Source: Gammaproteobacteria bacterium (GTDB lineage: Bacteria > Pseudomonadota > Gammaproteobacteria > HTCC5015). From it: a stretch of 58,440 nt of DNA. Location: contig JANQRI010000016.1 of NCBI GenBank assembly GCA_028284675.1, forward strand, positions 1-58,440. The letters are read 5' to 3'. This document shows positions 27,130-36,072 of the stretch, one piece after another (position 1 is the stretch's first letter; every line of letters begins with the position of its first letter). The notes under the pieces were generated by a model. The model worked only from the letters and a program-made list of their open reading frames with translations, ran no database searches and was not told the DNA's origin. Position numbers and translations under genes: made by a program.

Positions 27130-28410
27130 ATGACGCAGATAATCGACAGGCGGCTAAACGGCAAAAACAAAAGCGCAGTTAATCGCCAGCGCTTTATCAA
27201 ACGTTTCCGCGGCCAGATCAAAGAAGCGGTAACCGATGCGGTTACTGAGCGCAGCATAACCGATATTGACAAAGGTGAAACGGTCAATATCCCCACTAAA
27301 GACATATCAGAACCCAGCTTTCAACACGGCCATGGCGGCCGCCGTGAAATTGTCCAGCCCGGCAATCAGGAATTTATTGTCGGTGACACCTTTCCAAGAC
27401 CTAAAACGGCGGGCAAACAAGGCGGTAGCAACGCCGGAAACTCCGGCGAGCATATGGATGATTTTGTATTTCAACTCTCCAGAGAAGAGTTTCTTGAGTT
27501 TTTTTTCGAAGATCTCGAATTACCCGATCTGATAAAAACACAGCTGGCCAAAATCAATGACTATAAACTCGTGCGTGCCGGCTATACAGTCGACGGAGTC
27601 CCTACAAACATCAATGTTTTGCGTTCACTGCGAGGCGCACTGGCCAGGCGAATTGCATTGCGATCCCCTCATGAAAGGCGCATGCGTGAAGCCGAAGCAG
27701 AACTGGAACAGCTGCAGGCACTACAGAGTGACGATGAGGCTTTACATCGGACAAGAATTCGCGCACTGGAAGAAGAGATCAAGGAGTTAAAAAAGCGCAT
27801 CGCCCGTATTCCATTTATTGATGAATTTGACCTGCGCTACAACAACCGCATCAAACAACCCAAACCAATTACTCAAGCCGTAATGTTTTGCCTGATGGAC
27901 GTCTCCGGCTCAATGAATCAGGAGCGCAAAGATATAGCCAAACGTTTTTTTATTTTGCTTTATCTTTTTTTAACCCGGAACTACGAACACATTCAAGTGG
28001 TTTTTATTCGCCACCACACTACTGCTAAAGAAGTAGACGAAGAAGAGTTTTTTTATTCCCGGGAAAGTGGCGGTACTGTTGTATCCAGCGCACTGGAACT
28101 GGCCTATAAAACCATTGAGGCACGCTTCCCGACCAGTGAGTGGAACATTTACGCAGCACAGGCATCCGATGGCGATAACTGGGATGATGACTCAACAACC
28201 TGCCGCAGCCTGCTGATGGAAAAAATATTACCGATGGTGCAGTACTTTGCATATATTGAAATCAGTGAACTCGAAGACAAAAAACTATGGCGAGAATACA
28301 CAACAGTCAAGTCATTATCAAAAAACTTTGCAATGCAACGCATCAAGGGCCTGGCTGATATCTATCCGGTCTTTCGGGAACTATTTAAAAAACGGCAGCC
28401 TGCAAAATGA
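27130..28410 (+). CDS. yeaH: YeaH/DUF444 family protein with a VWA domain
   Basis: YeaH is the constant partner of PrkA; its biochemical role is not established. The 426 residues start with a basic region (RRLNGKNKSAVNRQRFIKRFRGQIKEAV) and a Gly-rich stretch. ELPDLIKTQLAKI and a coiled coil (REAEAELEQLQAL, ALEEEIKELKKRIAR) follow. The C-terminal von Willebrand A domain has the metal-site motif DVSGSM near residue 257, plus GGTVVSSALELAYK and AAQASDGDNWDDDS. It starts 59 bases after prkA and overlaps spoVR by four bases (ATGA), indicating translational coupling. Confidence 0.95.
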   Translation: MTQIIDRRLNGKNKSAVNRQRFIKRFRGQIKEAVTDAVTERSITDIDKGETVNIPTKDISEPSFQHGHGGRREIVQPGNQEFIVGDTFPRPKTAGKQGGSNAGNSGEHMDDFVFQLSREEFLEFFFEDLELPDLIKTQLAKINDYKLVRAGYTVDGVPTNINVLRSLRGALARRIALRSPHERRMREAEAELEQLQALQSDDEALHRTRIRALEEEIKELKKRIARIPFIDEFDLRYNNRIKQPKPITQAVMFCLMDVSGSMNQERKDIAKRFFILLYLFLTRNYEHIQVVFIRHHTTAKEVDEEEFFYSRESGGTVVSSALELAYKTIEARFPTSEWNIYAAQASDGDNWDDDSTTCRSLLMEKILPMVQYFAYIEISELEDKKLWREYTTVKSLSKNFAMQRIKGLADIYPVFRELFKKRQPAK

Positions 28411-29894
28411 GTAAATACATTTCCGAATGCTCGGACTGGAACTTCGAGCTGCTTGATACTTATGATAACGAAATTAAGCGAGTCGCGGAAAGCTTTCACC
28501 TGGATACCTACCCGAATCAAATTGAGGTTATTACCGCAGAACAGATGATGGACGCTTACTCATCAGTCGGCATGCCGGTAGGTTATAACCACTGGACCTA
28601 TGGCAAAAAATTCCTGAATGTCGAACATCATTACCGCCGCGGTCATATGGGGCTGGCCTATGAAATTGTGATTAACTCCAACCCGTGCATTGTATATCTG
28701 ATGGAAGAAAACACGATGGCCATGCAGGCACTGGTCATCGCTCATGCCGCTTACGGACACAATTCTTTTTTCAAAAACAATTATTTATTTAAAACCTGGA
28801 CCAGTCCAGACGCAATTATTGACTACCTGCTGTTTGCAAAAAATTATATCGCCGAGTGTGAACGGCGCTTCGGCATGGAAGAAGTCGAGTTAATACTGGA
28901 CTCCTGCCACGCGCTGATGAATTATGGCATCGACCGGTATAAACGTCCTCCAAAACTTTCCGCACATAAAGAAATCGAACGCCAGAAAGAACGCGAGGAA
29001 TACCTGCAGCTGCAGGTTAATGATCTGTGGCGCACACTACCCGTGCAACAAACCAAAAAAGCCGAACAGAAAGAAAAACATTTCCCTGAAGAACCCCAGG
29101 AAAACCTGTTGTATTTTATTGAAAAAAATGCGCCTTTACTGGAACCCTGGCAACGGGAGATTGTGCGGATCGTGCGTAAAATTTCACAGTATTTTTATCC
29201 GCAACGCCAAACCCAGGTTATGAACGAAGGCTGGGCCTGTTTCTGGCACTATACGATTCTTAACACGCTGTATGATGAAGGGCTGGTGAACGATGGATTT
29301 ATTATCGAATTTCTGCAGTCACATACCAATGTAATTGCCCAACCCCCTTTTCACAGTAAATACTATTCCGGCATAAATCCTTATGCGCTGGGCTTTGCAA
29401 TGATGCAGGATATTCGCAGAATTTGCGAGAACCCCACTGATGAAGATCGCGAATGGTTCAAAGACATTGCCGGCAGCAACTGGATTGAGACCATGGATTT
29501 CGCGATGCGTAACTTTAAAGACGAAAGTTTTATCGCGCAGTTTTTATCACCAAAACTTATTCGCGAACTGAAATTATTCGCCGTGCTGGATGATGACAAA
29601 CGCGAAGAACTGGAAATTACCGCCATTCATAACCATAAAGGTTACCAGTATCTTCGTCAGGCCCTGGTAGACCAATATAATCTGGGCAGTAATGAACCCA
29701 ATATACAGGTCTATAACGTTGATCTAAGAGGAGACCGCTCACTTACACTGAGGCATACTCAATACAATCGCCGGCCGCTGGGTGAAAGTACCGAGGAAGT
29801 CATGAAACATATTAAACGCTTATGGCAATTTCCGGTAAGAATGGAGTCGGTCGACGATAAAGGCGAAGCTTCGCCGATTTGTGAGATTAAATAA
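28407..29894 (+). CDS. ycgB: SpoVR-family protein (YcgB-like)
   Basis: SpoVR proteins accompany PrkA and YeaH in many bacteria; the name comes from a Bacillus cortex-formation gene and the biochemical function is unknown. The 495 residues are near E. coli YcgB (510). Typical segments are MPVGYNHWTYGKKF, HHYRRGHMGLAYEIVINSNP, MQALVIAHAAYGHNSFFKNN, QTQVMNEGWACFWHY and FHSKYYSGINPYALGFAMM. The start overlaps the yeaH stop. The next gene begins 21 bases on, so transcription probably continues into the glycerol-phosphate genes. Confidence 0.96.
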   Translation: MSKYISECSDWNFELLDTYDNEIKRVAESFHLDTYPNQIEVITAEQMMDAYSSVGMPVGYNHWTYGKKFLNVEHHYRRGHMGLAYEIVINSNPCIVYLMEENTMAMQALVIAHAAYGHNSFFKNNYLFKTWTSPDAIIDYLLFAKNYIAECERRFGMEEVELILDSCHALMNYGIDRYKRPPKLSAHKEIERQKEREEYLQLQVNDLWRTLPVQQTKKAEQKEKHFPEEPQENLLYFIEKNAPLLEPWQREIVRIVRKISQYFYPQRQTQVMNEGWACFWHYTILNTLYDEGLVNDGFIIEFLQSHTNVIAQPPFHSKYYSGINPYALGFAMMQDIRRICENPTDEDREWFKDIAGSNWIETMDFAMRNFKDESFIAQFLSPKLIRELKLFAVLDDDKREELEITAIHNHKGYQYLRQALVDQYNLGSNEPNIQVYNVDLRGDRSLTLRHTQYNRRPLGESTEEVMKHIKRLWQFPVRMESVDDKGEASPICEIK

Positions 29895-29915
29895 GCAAAC
29901 AGGCCACAAGAGCCC

Positions 29916-31340
29916 ATGTCAGGCTCCAGCATTCTCGTCATTGATATCGGTACATACAGCGTACGGGTCATGCTGTTAGATCAAAATGCTCACTGTCTGT
30001 TTCAGGCACGCCAATCACTGCAACTTAAGCGCCTTGATGAAAACCGTGTTGAACAGGATGCCCAGGTTTTATTGCAGCATGCACAGCACCTTATCACCAA
30101 AACAACCCAACAAAGCTCAGATATTATCGCCGCCGCACTGGCAATACAGCGCTCCACTGTGGTCGCCTGGGATCAAACCACCGGCAAACCGCTCTGCCCG
30201 GCATTAAGCTGGCAGGACACCCGTACAAAAAACCGCCTGAAAGCACTGCGCAAATACGCAGATGATATCAGTCATCGCAGCGGCCTGGTCTTATCTGCAC
30301 ATTATGGCGCCGGCAAACTGCATTGGCTGCGTGAACACCTTCAAACAACAGACAATCATGATACGACACTGTACGGCCCACTGGTAACATATGTTTTACA
30401 TCAACTGCTTGACCAGCAACCTTTCCTGATCGACGAAAGCAATGCCGCACGAACCCAGCTCTGGAATATAAAACAGCGCTGTTGGGATACGGAACTGTGC
30501 CGCTTATTCGATCTGCCGGAAAACACACTGCCCGATTGCAAACCAACCATGCATGCTTATGGCAGACTAAAGGATACCAATATTCCATTACAAGCCGTTT
30601 GCGGGGATCAAAGTGCCGCCTTTCTGGGTATCGGCCGGCTCCCGGCCGACAGTGTCACAATCAACCTGGGGACCGGGGCCTTTATACTCGCACCCAATCC
30701 GAAAATGATACAGCACCCAATGCTGCTGACCAGCATTGCCAACAGCAGTAACGCACATATCGACTACCTTATGGAAGCGACTGTTAATGGTGCGGCATCC
30801 GCATTGCAATGGGCGACCCAACAGTGGAAAATCAAAGACCTGGACCGGCAATTGCCACAATGGCTATCTGAAATAAATGATCCGCCTGTTTTTCTAAACA
30901 CTATCGGCGGCCTGGGGTCTCCGTGGTGGCAAAGTGGAATTGAACCGCGTTTTACTGACGATGATGATATTTGTACTGAAAAAAATCCTGCAACTGCGGT
31001 GGTCGCGATCATAGAAAGTATTGTTTTTATGCTGGCTTATAATCTCACACTGATTCAAAAAACGCTCAATACTGCGATCAACCGTTGCTTTGTCAGCGGC
31101 GGACTTGTAAAGCTTGACGGCCTATGTGAGAAACTTTCCAGTCTTGCCGATATCAGCGTGATTCGTGTCACTCAGCAGGAGGCCACCGTGCTGGGTGCCG
31201 CCTATATGACCGGGAAATTAAAACTATTTGAACCCTCGGTAGAAAAAATATTTATGCCCTCAAAAAATCCCGGTTTAAAAAATCGTTACCGGCATTTTTG
31301 TAAATGCATAGCCGAACTCAACACTCAAACAACCATATGA
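29916..31340 (+). CDS. FGGY-family carbohydrate kinase, probably a glycerol or related polyol kinase
   Basis: FGGY kinases phosphorylate sugars or polyols with ATP. The 474 residues have the two actin-like halves. The first phosphate loop is IDIGTYSVRVMLLD. QRSTVVAWDQTTGKPLCPALSWQDTRT is close to the glycerol-kinase version of the substrate lobe, and GKLHWLREH is the FGGY signature lysine region. CGDQSAAFLGIG and INLGTGAF form the second ATP site; FVSGGLVKLDGL and QQEATVLGAAY close it. Its neighbours, a glycerophosphodiesterase and a glycerol-3-phosphate dehydrogenase-like enzyme, favour glycerol, but the sequence is divergent, so I give no symbol. AAGAG precedes the ATG. Confidence 0.88.
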   Translation: MSGSSILVIDIGTYSVRVMLLDQNAHCLFQARQSLQLKRLDENRVEQDAQVLLQHAQHLITKTTQQSSDIIAAALAIQRSTVVAWDQTTGKPLCPALSWQDTRTKNRLKALRKYADDISHRSGLVLSAHYGAGKLHWLREHLQTTDNHDTTLYGPLVTYVLHQLLDQQPFLIDESNAARTQLWNIKQRCWDTELCRLFDLPENTLPDCKPTMHAYGRLKDTNIPLQAVCGDQSAAFLGIGRLPADSVTINLGTGAFILAPNPKMIQHPMLLTSIANSSNAHIDYLMEATVNGAASALQWATQQWKIKDLDRQLPQWLSEINDPPVFLNTIGGLGSPWWQSGIEPRFTDDDDICTEKNPATAVVAIIESIVFMLAYNLTLIQKTLNTAINRCFVSGGLVKLDGLCEKLSSLADISVIRVTQQEATVLGAAYMTGKLKLFEPSVEKIFMPSKNPGLKNRYRHFCKCIAELNTQTTI

Positions 31341-32080
31341 TCAATAACAAGCCTATTCTTGTCGGGCATCGCGGTTACCCGCAACGCTATCCTGAAAACA
31401 CACTGACCGGCATCGAAGCGGCGATCAAAGCAGGCGCCAAAGCCATAGAGTTCGATATCCAATTGAGTGCCGATGCAGTGCCGGTGTTATTCCATGACGA
31501 AACCCTGGAGCGCGTAACCGGCCACTCTGGCCGTATTATGGACCAACCATTTTCAGCACTGCGTGAACTGCGTGCGGCCGAAACAGAACGTTTTCAGTCA
31601 CGCTTCGAAAATGTACCGATAAGCAGCCTCGCCGAAGCCTCTGAAACGCTGATGAACCACCGCGATACCGAAATATTTGTTGAAATCAAACACGAAAGCC
31701 TGACCGCACATGGTACCGAAAACACTGTCAAAGCGGTCATTGATGCAATACAACCGGTTGCAGAAAACTGTATTATCACCTCATTTGACGCAGATGCGCT
31801 AAGCTGCGCCCGCAAGCTTGGATTTAAAAAAACTGCATGGGTTCTCAAAGCATATACAGACGAAGTCAACACCGATGCAAAAACACTAAGCCCGGATTTT
31901 CTGGTATGCGATATCCAGAAAATCCCCACCACAGTAAAAAAACTTTGGCAGGGTGACTGGCAATGGATGGTCTACACTGCCGACGATATACAAACCGCGA
32001 TGGAGTATTATCATAAAGGCGCCAACTACGTTGAGACCGATGATATTGGCGTGCTATTGAAAGTTCAGGAAAAGCAATGA
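31337..32080 (+). CDS. Glycerophosphodiester phosphodiesterase
   Basis: The enzyme cleaves glycerophosphodiesters to glycerol-3-phosphate and an alcohol. The frame opens at 31304, but the ATG at 31337 overlaps the kinase stop as ATGA and is preferred, giving 247 residues. Catalytic motifs are GHRGYPQRYPENT (first His and Glu), EFDIQLSADAVPVLFHDETLERVTG (metal and second His) and FVEIKHE. The family end, VYTADD with ETDDIGVLL, is present. No signal peptide is visible, so it is a cytoplasmic UgpQ-like type. Its product is the substrate of the next enzyme. Confidence 0.94.
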   Translation: MINNKPILVGHRGYPQRYPENTLTGIEAAIKAGAKAIEFDIQLSADAVPVLFHDETLERVTGHSGRIMDQPFSALRELRAAETERFQSRFENVPISSLAEASETLMNHRDTEIFVEIKHESLTAHGTENTVKAVIDAIQPVAENCIITSFDADALSCARKLGFKKTAWVLKAYTDEVNTDAKTLSPDFLVCDIQKIPTTVKKLWQGDWQWMVYTADDIQTAMEYYHKGANYVETDDIGVLLKVQEKQ

Positions 32081-33273
32081 CCGAAAAATACGATATCGTC
32101 GTGATCGGCGGCGGCATTCATGGTGCCGGCGTATTACAGGCCGCTGCCGCAAACGGTTACCGGGCGCTATTGCTGGAGCAATATCCGGAGCCCGCGCAAG
32201 GCACCTCGGGACGCTCATCCAAATTGATTCATGGCGGGCTGCGTTACCTGGAAACCGGTGAAATAAAACTGGTGTATGAATGTCTGCGGGAACGCGCCTT
32301 ATTACTGAAAAATGCTCCTGACCTGGTCAGGCTGCGGCCGTTTCATATACCGGTCTACCGCGACAGCCGGCGCGGCAGTGCGTTGATCCGAACCGGGCTC
32401 GGTATTTATGCATTACTGGGCGGCTTAAAAAAAGACACCGTTTTTAAAACCATACCCAAAACAGACTGGCAAACCCTCAATGGCTTGAAACATGAAGATC
32501 TGCTCGCAGTATTCCAATATGCCGATGCACAAACAGATGATGCCGCTTTAACACAGGCGGTACTAGAATCAGCGCGAACACTCGGCGCAGAAACACAGTT
32601 TAGCGCTGAATTCACCGCCGCAACAAATTCCAATGAAGATTATACCGTTACGTATACCAATACCGGCAGCAATACAAGCGAAACCGTACAAACCAATGCT
32701 TTAGTCAATGCCGCCGGGCCATGGGTTAATCATGTAATGAAAAAAATCACGCCGGTGCCGGAGTCTCCTGAAATTGAGCTTGTGCAGGGTACCCACATTC
32801 TGCTGCCGGGAAACATTGATGGAAAAATTTATTACCTGCAGGCACCGGACGGCCGCGCGGTATTTGTGATGCCGTGGAAAAACCAGTTGATGGTAGGCAC
32901 CACCGAACAAGTATTTCACGGTGACAACCCGGCCGATGTGCAAGCCAGTGATACCGAAATCAATTACCTGCTGGCGATCTTTAATTATTATTTTCCAAAT
33001 TTTTATCCATCCGGTCCGGCGACCCGGGATATGCTGTCAGACAGTTTTGCCGGACTCAGAGTGCTGCCCAAAACCGGCACAAATGTCTTCAAACGCAGCC
33101 GCGAGACCTTATATATACGCGATCATCAGCGCAAACCGCGCCTGATTGCCATTTACGGCGGCAAACTGACTTCATACCGGCTCACCGCTGAGAACACCAT
33201 CCGGCTGTTGCGCAAGCAGCTTCCACGGCGCGATAAAAAGGCCGATACCCGGAAACTCAAGCTCGGCGGATAG
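32077..33273 (+). CDS. FAD-dependent glycerol-3-phosphate dehydrogenase-like protein (short form)
   Basis: GlpD-type enzymes oxidise glycerol-3-phosphate to dihydroxyacetone phosphate and feed electrons to quinone. The Rossmann motif VVIGGGIHGAGVLQAA, the GlpD signature GTSGRSSKLIHGGLRYLE, and the later VNAAGPWV and GKLTSYRLTAENT are all present. The protein has 398 residues, against about 500 for GlpD, and ends soon after the FAD domain (KKADTRKLKLGG). The C-terminal alpha-helical domain is therefore missing. Only 132 bases follow before the next gene, so the missing part is not simply frameshifted. It overlaps the phosphodiesterase by four bases (ATGA). It may be a genuine short clade rather than a broken gene. 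Confidence 0.9.
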   Translation: MTEKYDIVVIGGGIHGAGVLQAAAANGYRALLLEQYPEPAQGTSGRSSKLIHGGLRYLETGEIKLVYECLRERALLLKNAPDLVRLRPFHIPVYRDSRRGSALIRTGLGIYALLGGLKKDTVFKTIPKTDWQTLNGLKHEDLLAVFQYADAQTDDAALTQAVLESARTLGAETQFSAEFTAATNSNEDYTVTYTNTGSNTSETVQTNALVNAAGPWVNHVMKKITPVPESPEIELVQGTHILLPGNIDGKIYYLQAPDGRAVFVMPWKNQLMVGTTEQVFHGDNPADVQASDTEINYLLAIFNYYFPNFYPSGPATRDMLSDSFAGLRVLPKTGTNVFKRSRETLYIRDHQRKPRLIAIYGGKLTSYRLTAENTIRLLRKQLPRRDKKADTRKLKLGG

Positions 33274-33277
33274 ACCC

Positions 33278-33297
33278 TCTATAACTTTCGTTATAGA
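33278..33297. repeat. Perfect 8-bp hairpin after the glycerol-phosphate genes
   Basis: TCTATAAC-TTTC-GTTATAGA lies four bases after the stop codon of the GlpD-like gene. There is no U-tract. It shares CTATAAC/GTTATAG with the hairpin at 2200-2227, the only two such pairs I noticed in the window. Confidence 0.55.
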
Positions 33298-33405
33298 AAG
33301 CCTGCATCTCACAGCACAAACCCCAAATAGCTATGACCACGGCTGTATATCAGCAAACCCCGAAATACGGCATTATACCTGGGAAATTCAACTGAGGCAG
33401 ACCCT

Positions 33406-33948
33406 ATGACCAGCATCGCCAGCGTTACTACTCCGGTTTACCCGCTCCCGGGATCAAATACCGCATCATTTAAGACATTAGAAGAGTATAACACCAGCTC
33501 GAATGTAGCGATCATTACTCCGGATGAACTGGAACCGGCAATCGACAGCAATAATGACGATAAAGTTTCGCCGGAAGAATTTCGGGCATTCACTCAGGCT
33601 AATAATTATGTCGCACTTATCGACCGGGCCAACAACGATGTAGAAAAAGTACTCACTTACTCTGCATTACTTTCATTGCAGACCATCCAGTTTCGGCTGG
33701 CCGCTGAACTACTGCAAACAGAAATAGACGAAGGCAAAGTCAGCGAAACCGATATTCCGAAAACTGCACAGGCTATAAAAACACTTCAGGATAAAAGCGA
33801 GAAACTAACTGCAGTTTTGCATAAGCTTGATAGCGGCCTATTGTACAAAAACGAAAAGATGATCAATGAGGCTCGTCAAGAACTGAAAACAATCGTTTCT
33901 GAAAAAAACCCGTTTAATTTTGAGTTGAACATACCCCAAAAACCCTGA
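33406..33948 (+). CDS. Unrecognised 180-residue protein with one EF-hand-like loop
   Basis: I do not recognise a family. Residues about 1-35 are Ser/Thr/Pro-rich. Residues 47-58 (DSNNDDKVSPEE) have acidic or amide side chains at positions 1, 3, 5 and 12 of a calcium loop, with Asp in place of the usual Gly at position 6. The remainder is helical with charged coiled-coil character (LAAELLQTEIDEGKVSE, KTLQDKSEKLTAVL). No signal peptide, membrane segment or cysteine is visible. GAGG lies upstream of the ATG. It is in its own short unit, convergent with the DUF4136 gene. In layout it resembles the protein at 1378-2091 (flexible N-terminus then helices), without detectable similarity. Confidence 0.7.
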   Translation: MTSIASVTTPVYPLPGSNTASFKTLEEYNTSSNVAIITPDELEPAIDSNNDDKVSPEEFRAFTQANNYVALIDRANNDVEKVLTYSALLSLQTIQFRLAAELLQTEIDEGKVSETDIPKTAQAIKTLQDKSEKLTAVLHKLDSGLLYKNEKMINEARQELKTIVSEKNPFNFELNIPQKP

Positions 33949-33972
33949 TTCGCAAACCCAAAAATCTCTGGT

Positions 33973-34542
33973 TCATTTAACCGGAAAATCATCAAACATA
34001 GACTTAACCGCCCGGCGCACCCGGCGCTCGCGTTTTTTCTCACTCGCATCATAATCAATAATTGCTCTGGCCTCACCGCGCCAGAGCACATTGCGATTTG
34101 ACGGGTCGAGAATATCAACAATCAAAGACCCCTCATCATATTCACGCACTTTGGGTTGTTCCGCGACAGGCCAGGCATTTCCAACTCCGGAAATACTCGA
34201 ACCGCCATCGCCCGCCTGATCATATTTAAAAGTTTCCTCCACATCGATTTTACTGGTAATCGCGGCATGATAGTTAACCAGTAAATCAGCCTTGTCGATA
34301 CCGGGTGCTTTGCTAAACCCCCGGGCTGACATCTGCGCATCAACCGCGGCACGAAAATAACGATCGGCTGCTTTCGCATCGATTGGTTTATATCCGACAT
34401 AGAGTCGCCCGTTGTTTAACCAGGCATAGGTTTTTGCCGTAGACAAATTCAGTGCCGGATCATAATGGGTGCTGACTTCAATACTCTGACAGGCTGCGAG
34501 CCAAAAAACCATGGTATATAGAACAAGGAAATTTTTTTTCAT
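33973..34542 (-). CDS. DUF4136 lipoprotein
   Basis: This is an envelope lipoprotein of 189 residues with the lipobox LAAC after MKKNFLVLYTMVFW. The body fits DUF4136: VSTHYDPALNLSTAKTYAWL at the mature N-terminus, then VDAQMSARGFSKAPGIDKADLLVNYHAAI, and near the end SLIVDILDPSNRNVLWRGEARAIID. AGGG lies upstream of the ATG. The family is widespread in proteobacteria with no established function. It follows the HDOD gene on the same strand after 58 bases. Confidence 0.87.
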   Translation of the reverse strand: MKKNFLVLYTMVFWLAACQSIEVSTHYDPALNLSTAKTYAWLNNGRLYVGYKPIDAKAADRYFRAAVDAQMSARGFSKAPGIDKADLLVNYHAAITSKIDVEETFKYDQAGDGGSSISGVGNAWPVAEQPKVREYDEGSLIVDILDPSNRNVLWRGEARAIIDYDASEKKRERRVRRAVKSMFDDFPVK

Positions 34543-34600
34543 GAATAAGCCCTGGAAGAAAATACAGAAAAATCACTTTCAAAGTGTAGTGACTGATATT

Positions 34601-35815
34601 CTACCGGTATCTGGGCGTGGGTTCCATCAGGCTTTTCATTGTTTTGATTGCATTTTTTGCTTCAGTCAAAACGGATTCACCATCCAGTGACTTAAGCTTT
34701 ACGCAACTGCTGACATCTTCACGCCGCGGCAAAGGGATACTATAGCAGGAAGCATAGCGGGATAAAATTTGGGCATTAACCAGAATATCACAACAATCGA
34801 CCGTATCGTTTAACTCACGATTCCAGTTTTTAGCCTCGGCGGCAGCCGTAACAAGCTCTTCATCATAACCCCAGCGCTGCAGAATCAACTCACCGAGTGT
34901 GCTTCTCAAATTCATGATCAGCCTGCCAAGGCTCTCATCGGTCAGTTTCGCGTAATTGTGCTCATCCAGATATGTCAGGATCGGCACAACACCGATATCG
35001 TGAACCAGGCTGGCGAACAGTGCTTTATGAGGATCAATTTTTGTTGCTGTTTTGGCAATCACAGAACTGATTAAAGACATGTAAATGCTGTGTTTATACA
35101 GGCGTCGCATCTTTTCCTTGTAATAGTGAAACTTAAACTCAAAGTCCTGCTCACCAATAATATCGTCGACCAACTCCCGCACTTTTTCAACACCCAGGCT
35201 TTCAACGGCATATTGTATACTGTCAAACGCATACTGAGCCCGGTATTCAGGTTCACTCACCGTACGTATCAGCTTTGCGGCAATAACCGGATCTGACTGT
35301 ATCAATCGAACCATTTCCTGCACATCAAGATCAGGCCTGCTTAAAGCATTCCTAAGCTGCTCAACCCTGCCCGATAATGATGCAATCACCAGCTTGTTAC
35401 TGATCAAATTCTGGTAAATGGCATTAAATATTTCACTCTCTTCCTCGTTAAGCTGCACATCACTGATCTCAACACTGGAGTCCTGCTGCTGTTGCTTCAG
35501 CACGTTATACAGCTCTTTTTCCAGCCGGATCACCTTGCTCATGGTTCTGATTTTCGCGATCGCTTCGTTCGCATGATTCAGAAATATCGGATATTGTGCC
35601 CTTCGGGTATCCGCTTTAATCGTTTCTTTCACTTCCTCATTTTGCAGAATTTCCACCGAGCCCCTGACAACATAAATCAGGCTTCTGTGCTCATCCGCAG
35701 CACGAATATGAGTGCCAGGCACCAACTCATCTGATTTCAGCTTACTGGCCAAAAGCTGAAGATTCTCAGCGTTTAGAGAGGCAACGGGCTGGAGATTGTG
35801 AAGCGGTTCATCCAT
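34601..35815 (-). CDS. HDOD-domain signalling protein with an N-terminal cyclic-nucleotide-binding-like domain
   Basis: The 404 residues fall into three parts. Residues about 1-75 resemble a cyclic-nucleotide-binding barrel (LVPGTHIRAADEHRSLIYVV, RGSVEIL), though the phosphate-binding signature is not obvious. A helical linker follows (MSKVIRLEKELYNVLKQQQQ). An HDOD domain spans about 150-360 (LDVQEMVRLIQSDPVIAAKL, ESLGVEKVRELVDDI, HKALFASLVHDIGVVPIL, LGELILQRWGYDEELV). HDOD proteins act in regulatory networks and usually lack catalysis. The HD pair in LVHDIG suggests a fold related to phosphodiesterases. No partner gene identifies its output. Confidence 0.88.
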   Translation of the reverse strand: MDEPLHNLQPVASLNAENLQLLASKLKSDELVPGTHIRAADEHRSLIYVVRGSVEILQNEEVKETIKADTRRAQYPIFLNHANEAIAKIRTMSKVIRLEKELYNVLKQQQQDSSVEISDVQLNEEESEIFNAIYQNLISNKLVIASLSGRVEQLRNALSRPDLDVQEMVRLIQSDPVIAAKLIRTVSEPEYRAQYAFDSIQYAVESLGVEKVRELVDDIIGEQDFEFKFHYYKEKMRRLYKHSIYMSLISSVIAKTATKIDPHKALFASLVHDIGVVPILTYLDEHNYAKLTDESLGRLIMNLRSTLGELILQRWGYDEELVTAAAEAKNWNRELNDTVDCCDILVNAQILSRYASCYSIPLPRREDVSSCVKLKSLDGESVLTEAKNAIKTMKSLMEPTPRYR

Positions 35816-36072
35816 ATTACAGGTTTATTTCGCTATCCAGAGATTAGAATTGATTTGATACACCTTATGTACATCGGTCGATAACGCAAAACATTGAACC
35901 GGGCTGCATCGCAATACCTGTTACGGGGTATTTTATGCCGTGCAAATATGCAAAAACAAGCTTATTAAGTAAAATCCAGCCAAACTCAAGCGCGTATTCG
36001 CATATTGCGTATTTTGCCAAAGTGCCGGAAACTAGCATATCGGAAGCCTGCATAAAGACGGATTAACGAATC

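Noticed and set aside
25148..33273. A newly acquired island around the prkA-glycerol genes
   Set aside because: Base composition and codon use look like the neighbours, and no integrase, repeat or tRNA boundary is present.
33274..33405. Frameshifted C-terminus of the GlpD-like gene
   Set aside because: Only 132 bases lie before the next gene, too few for the missing domain, and no frame there continues GlpD sequence.
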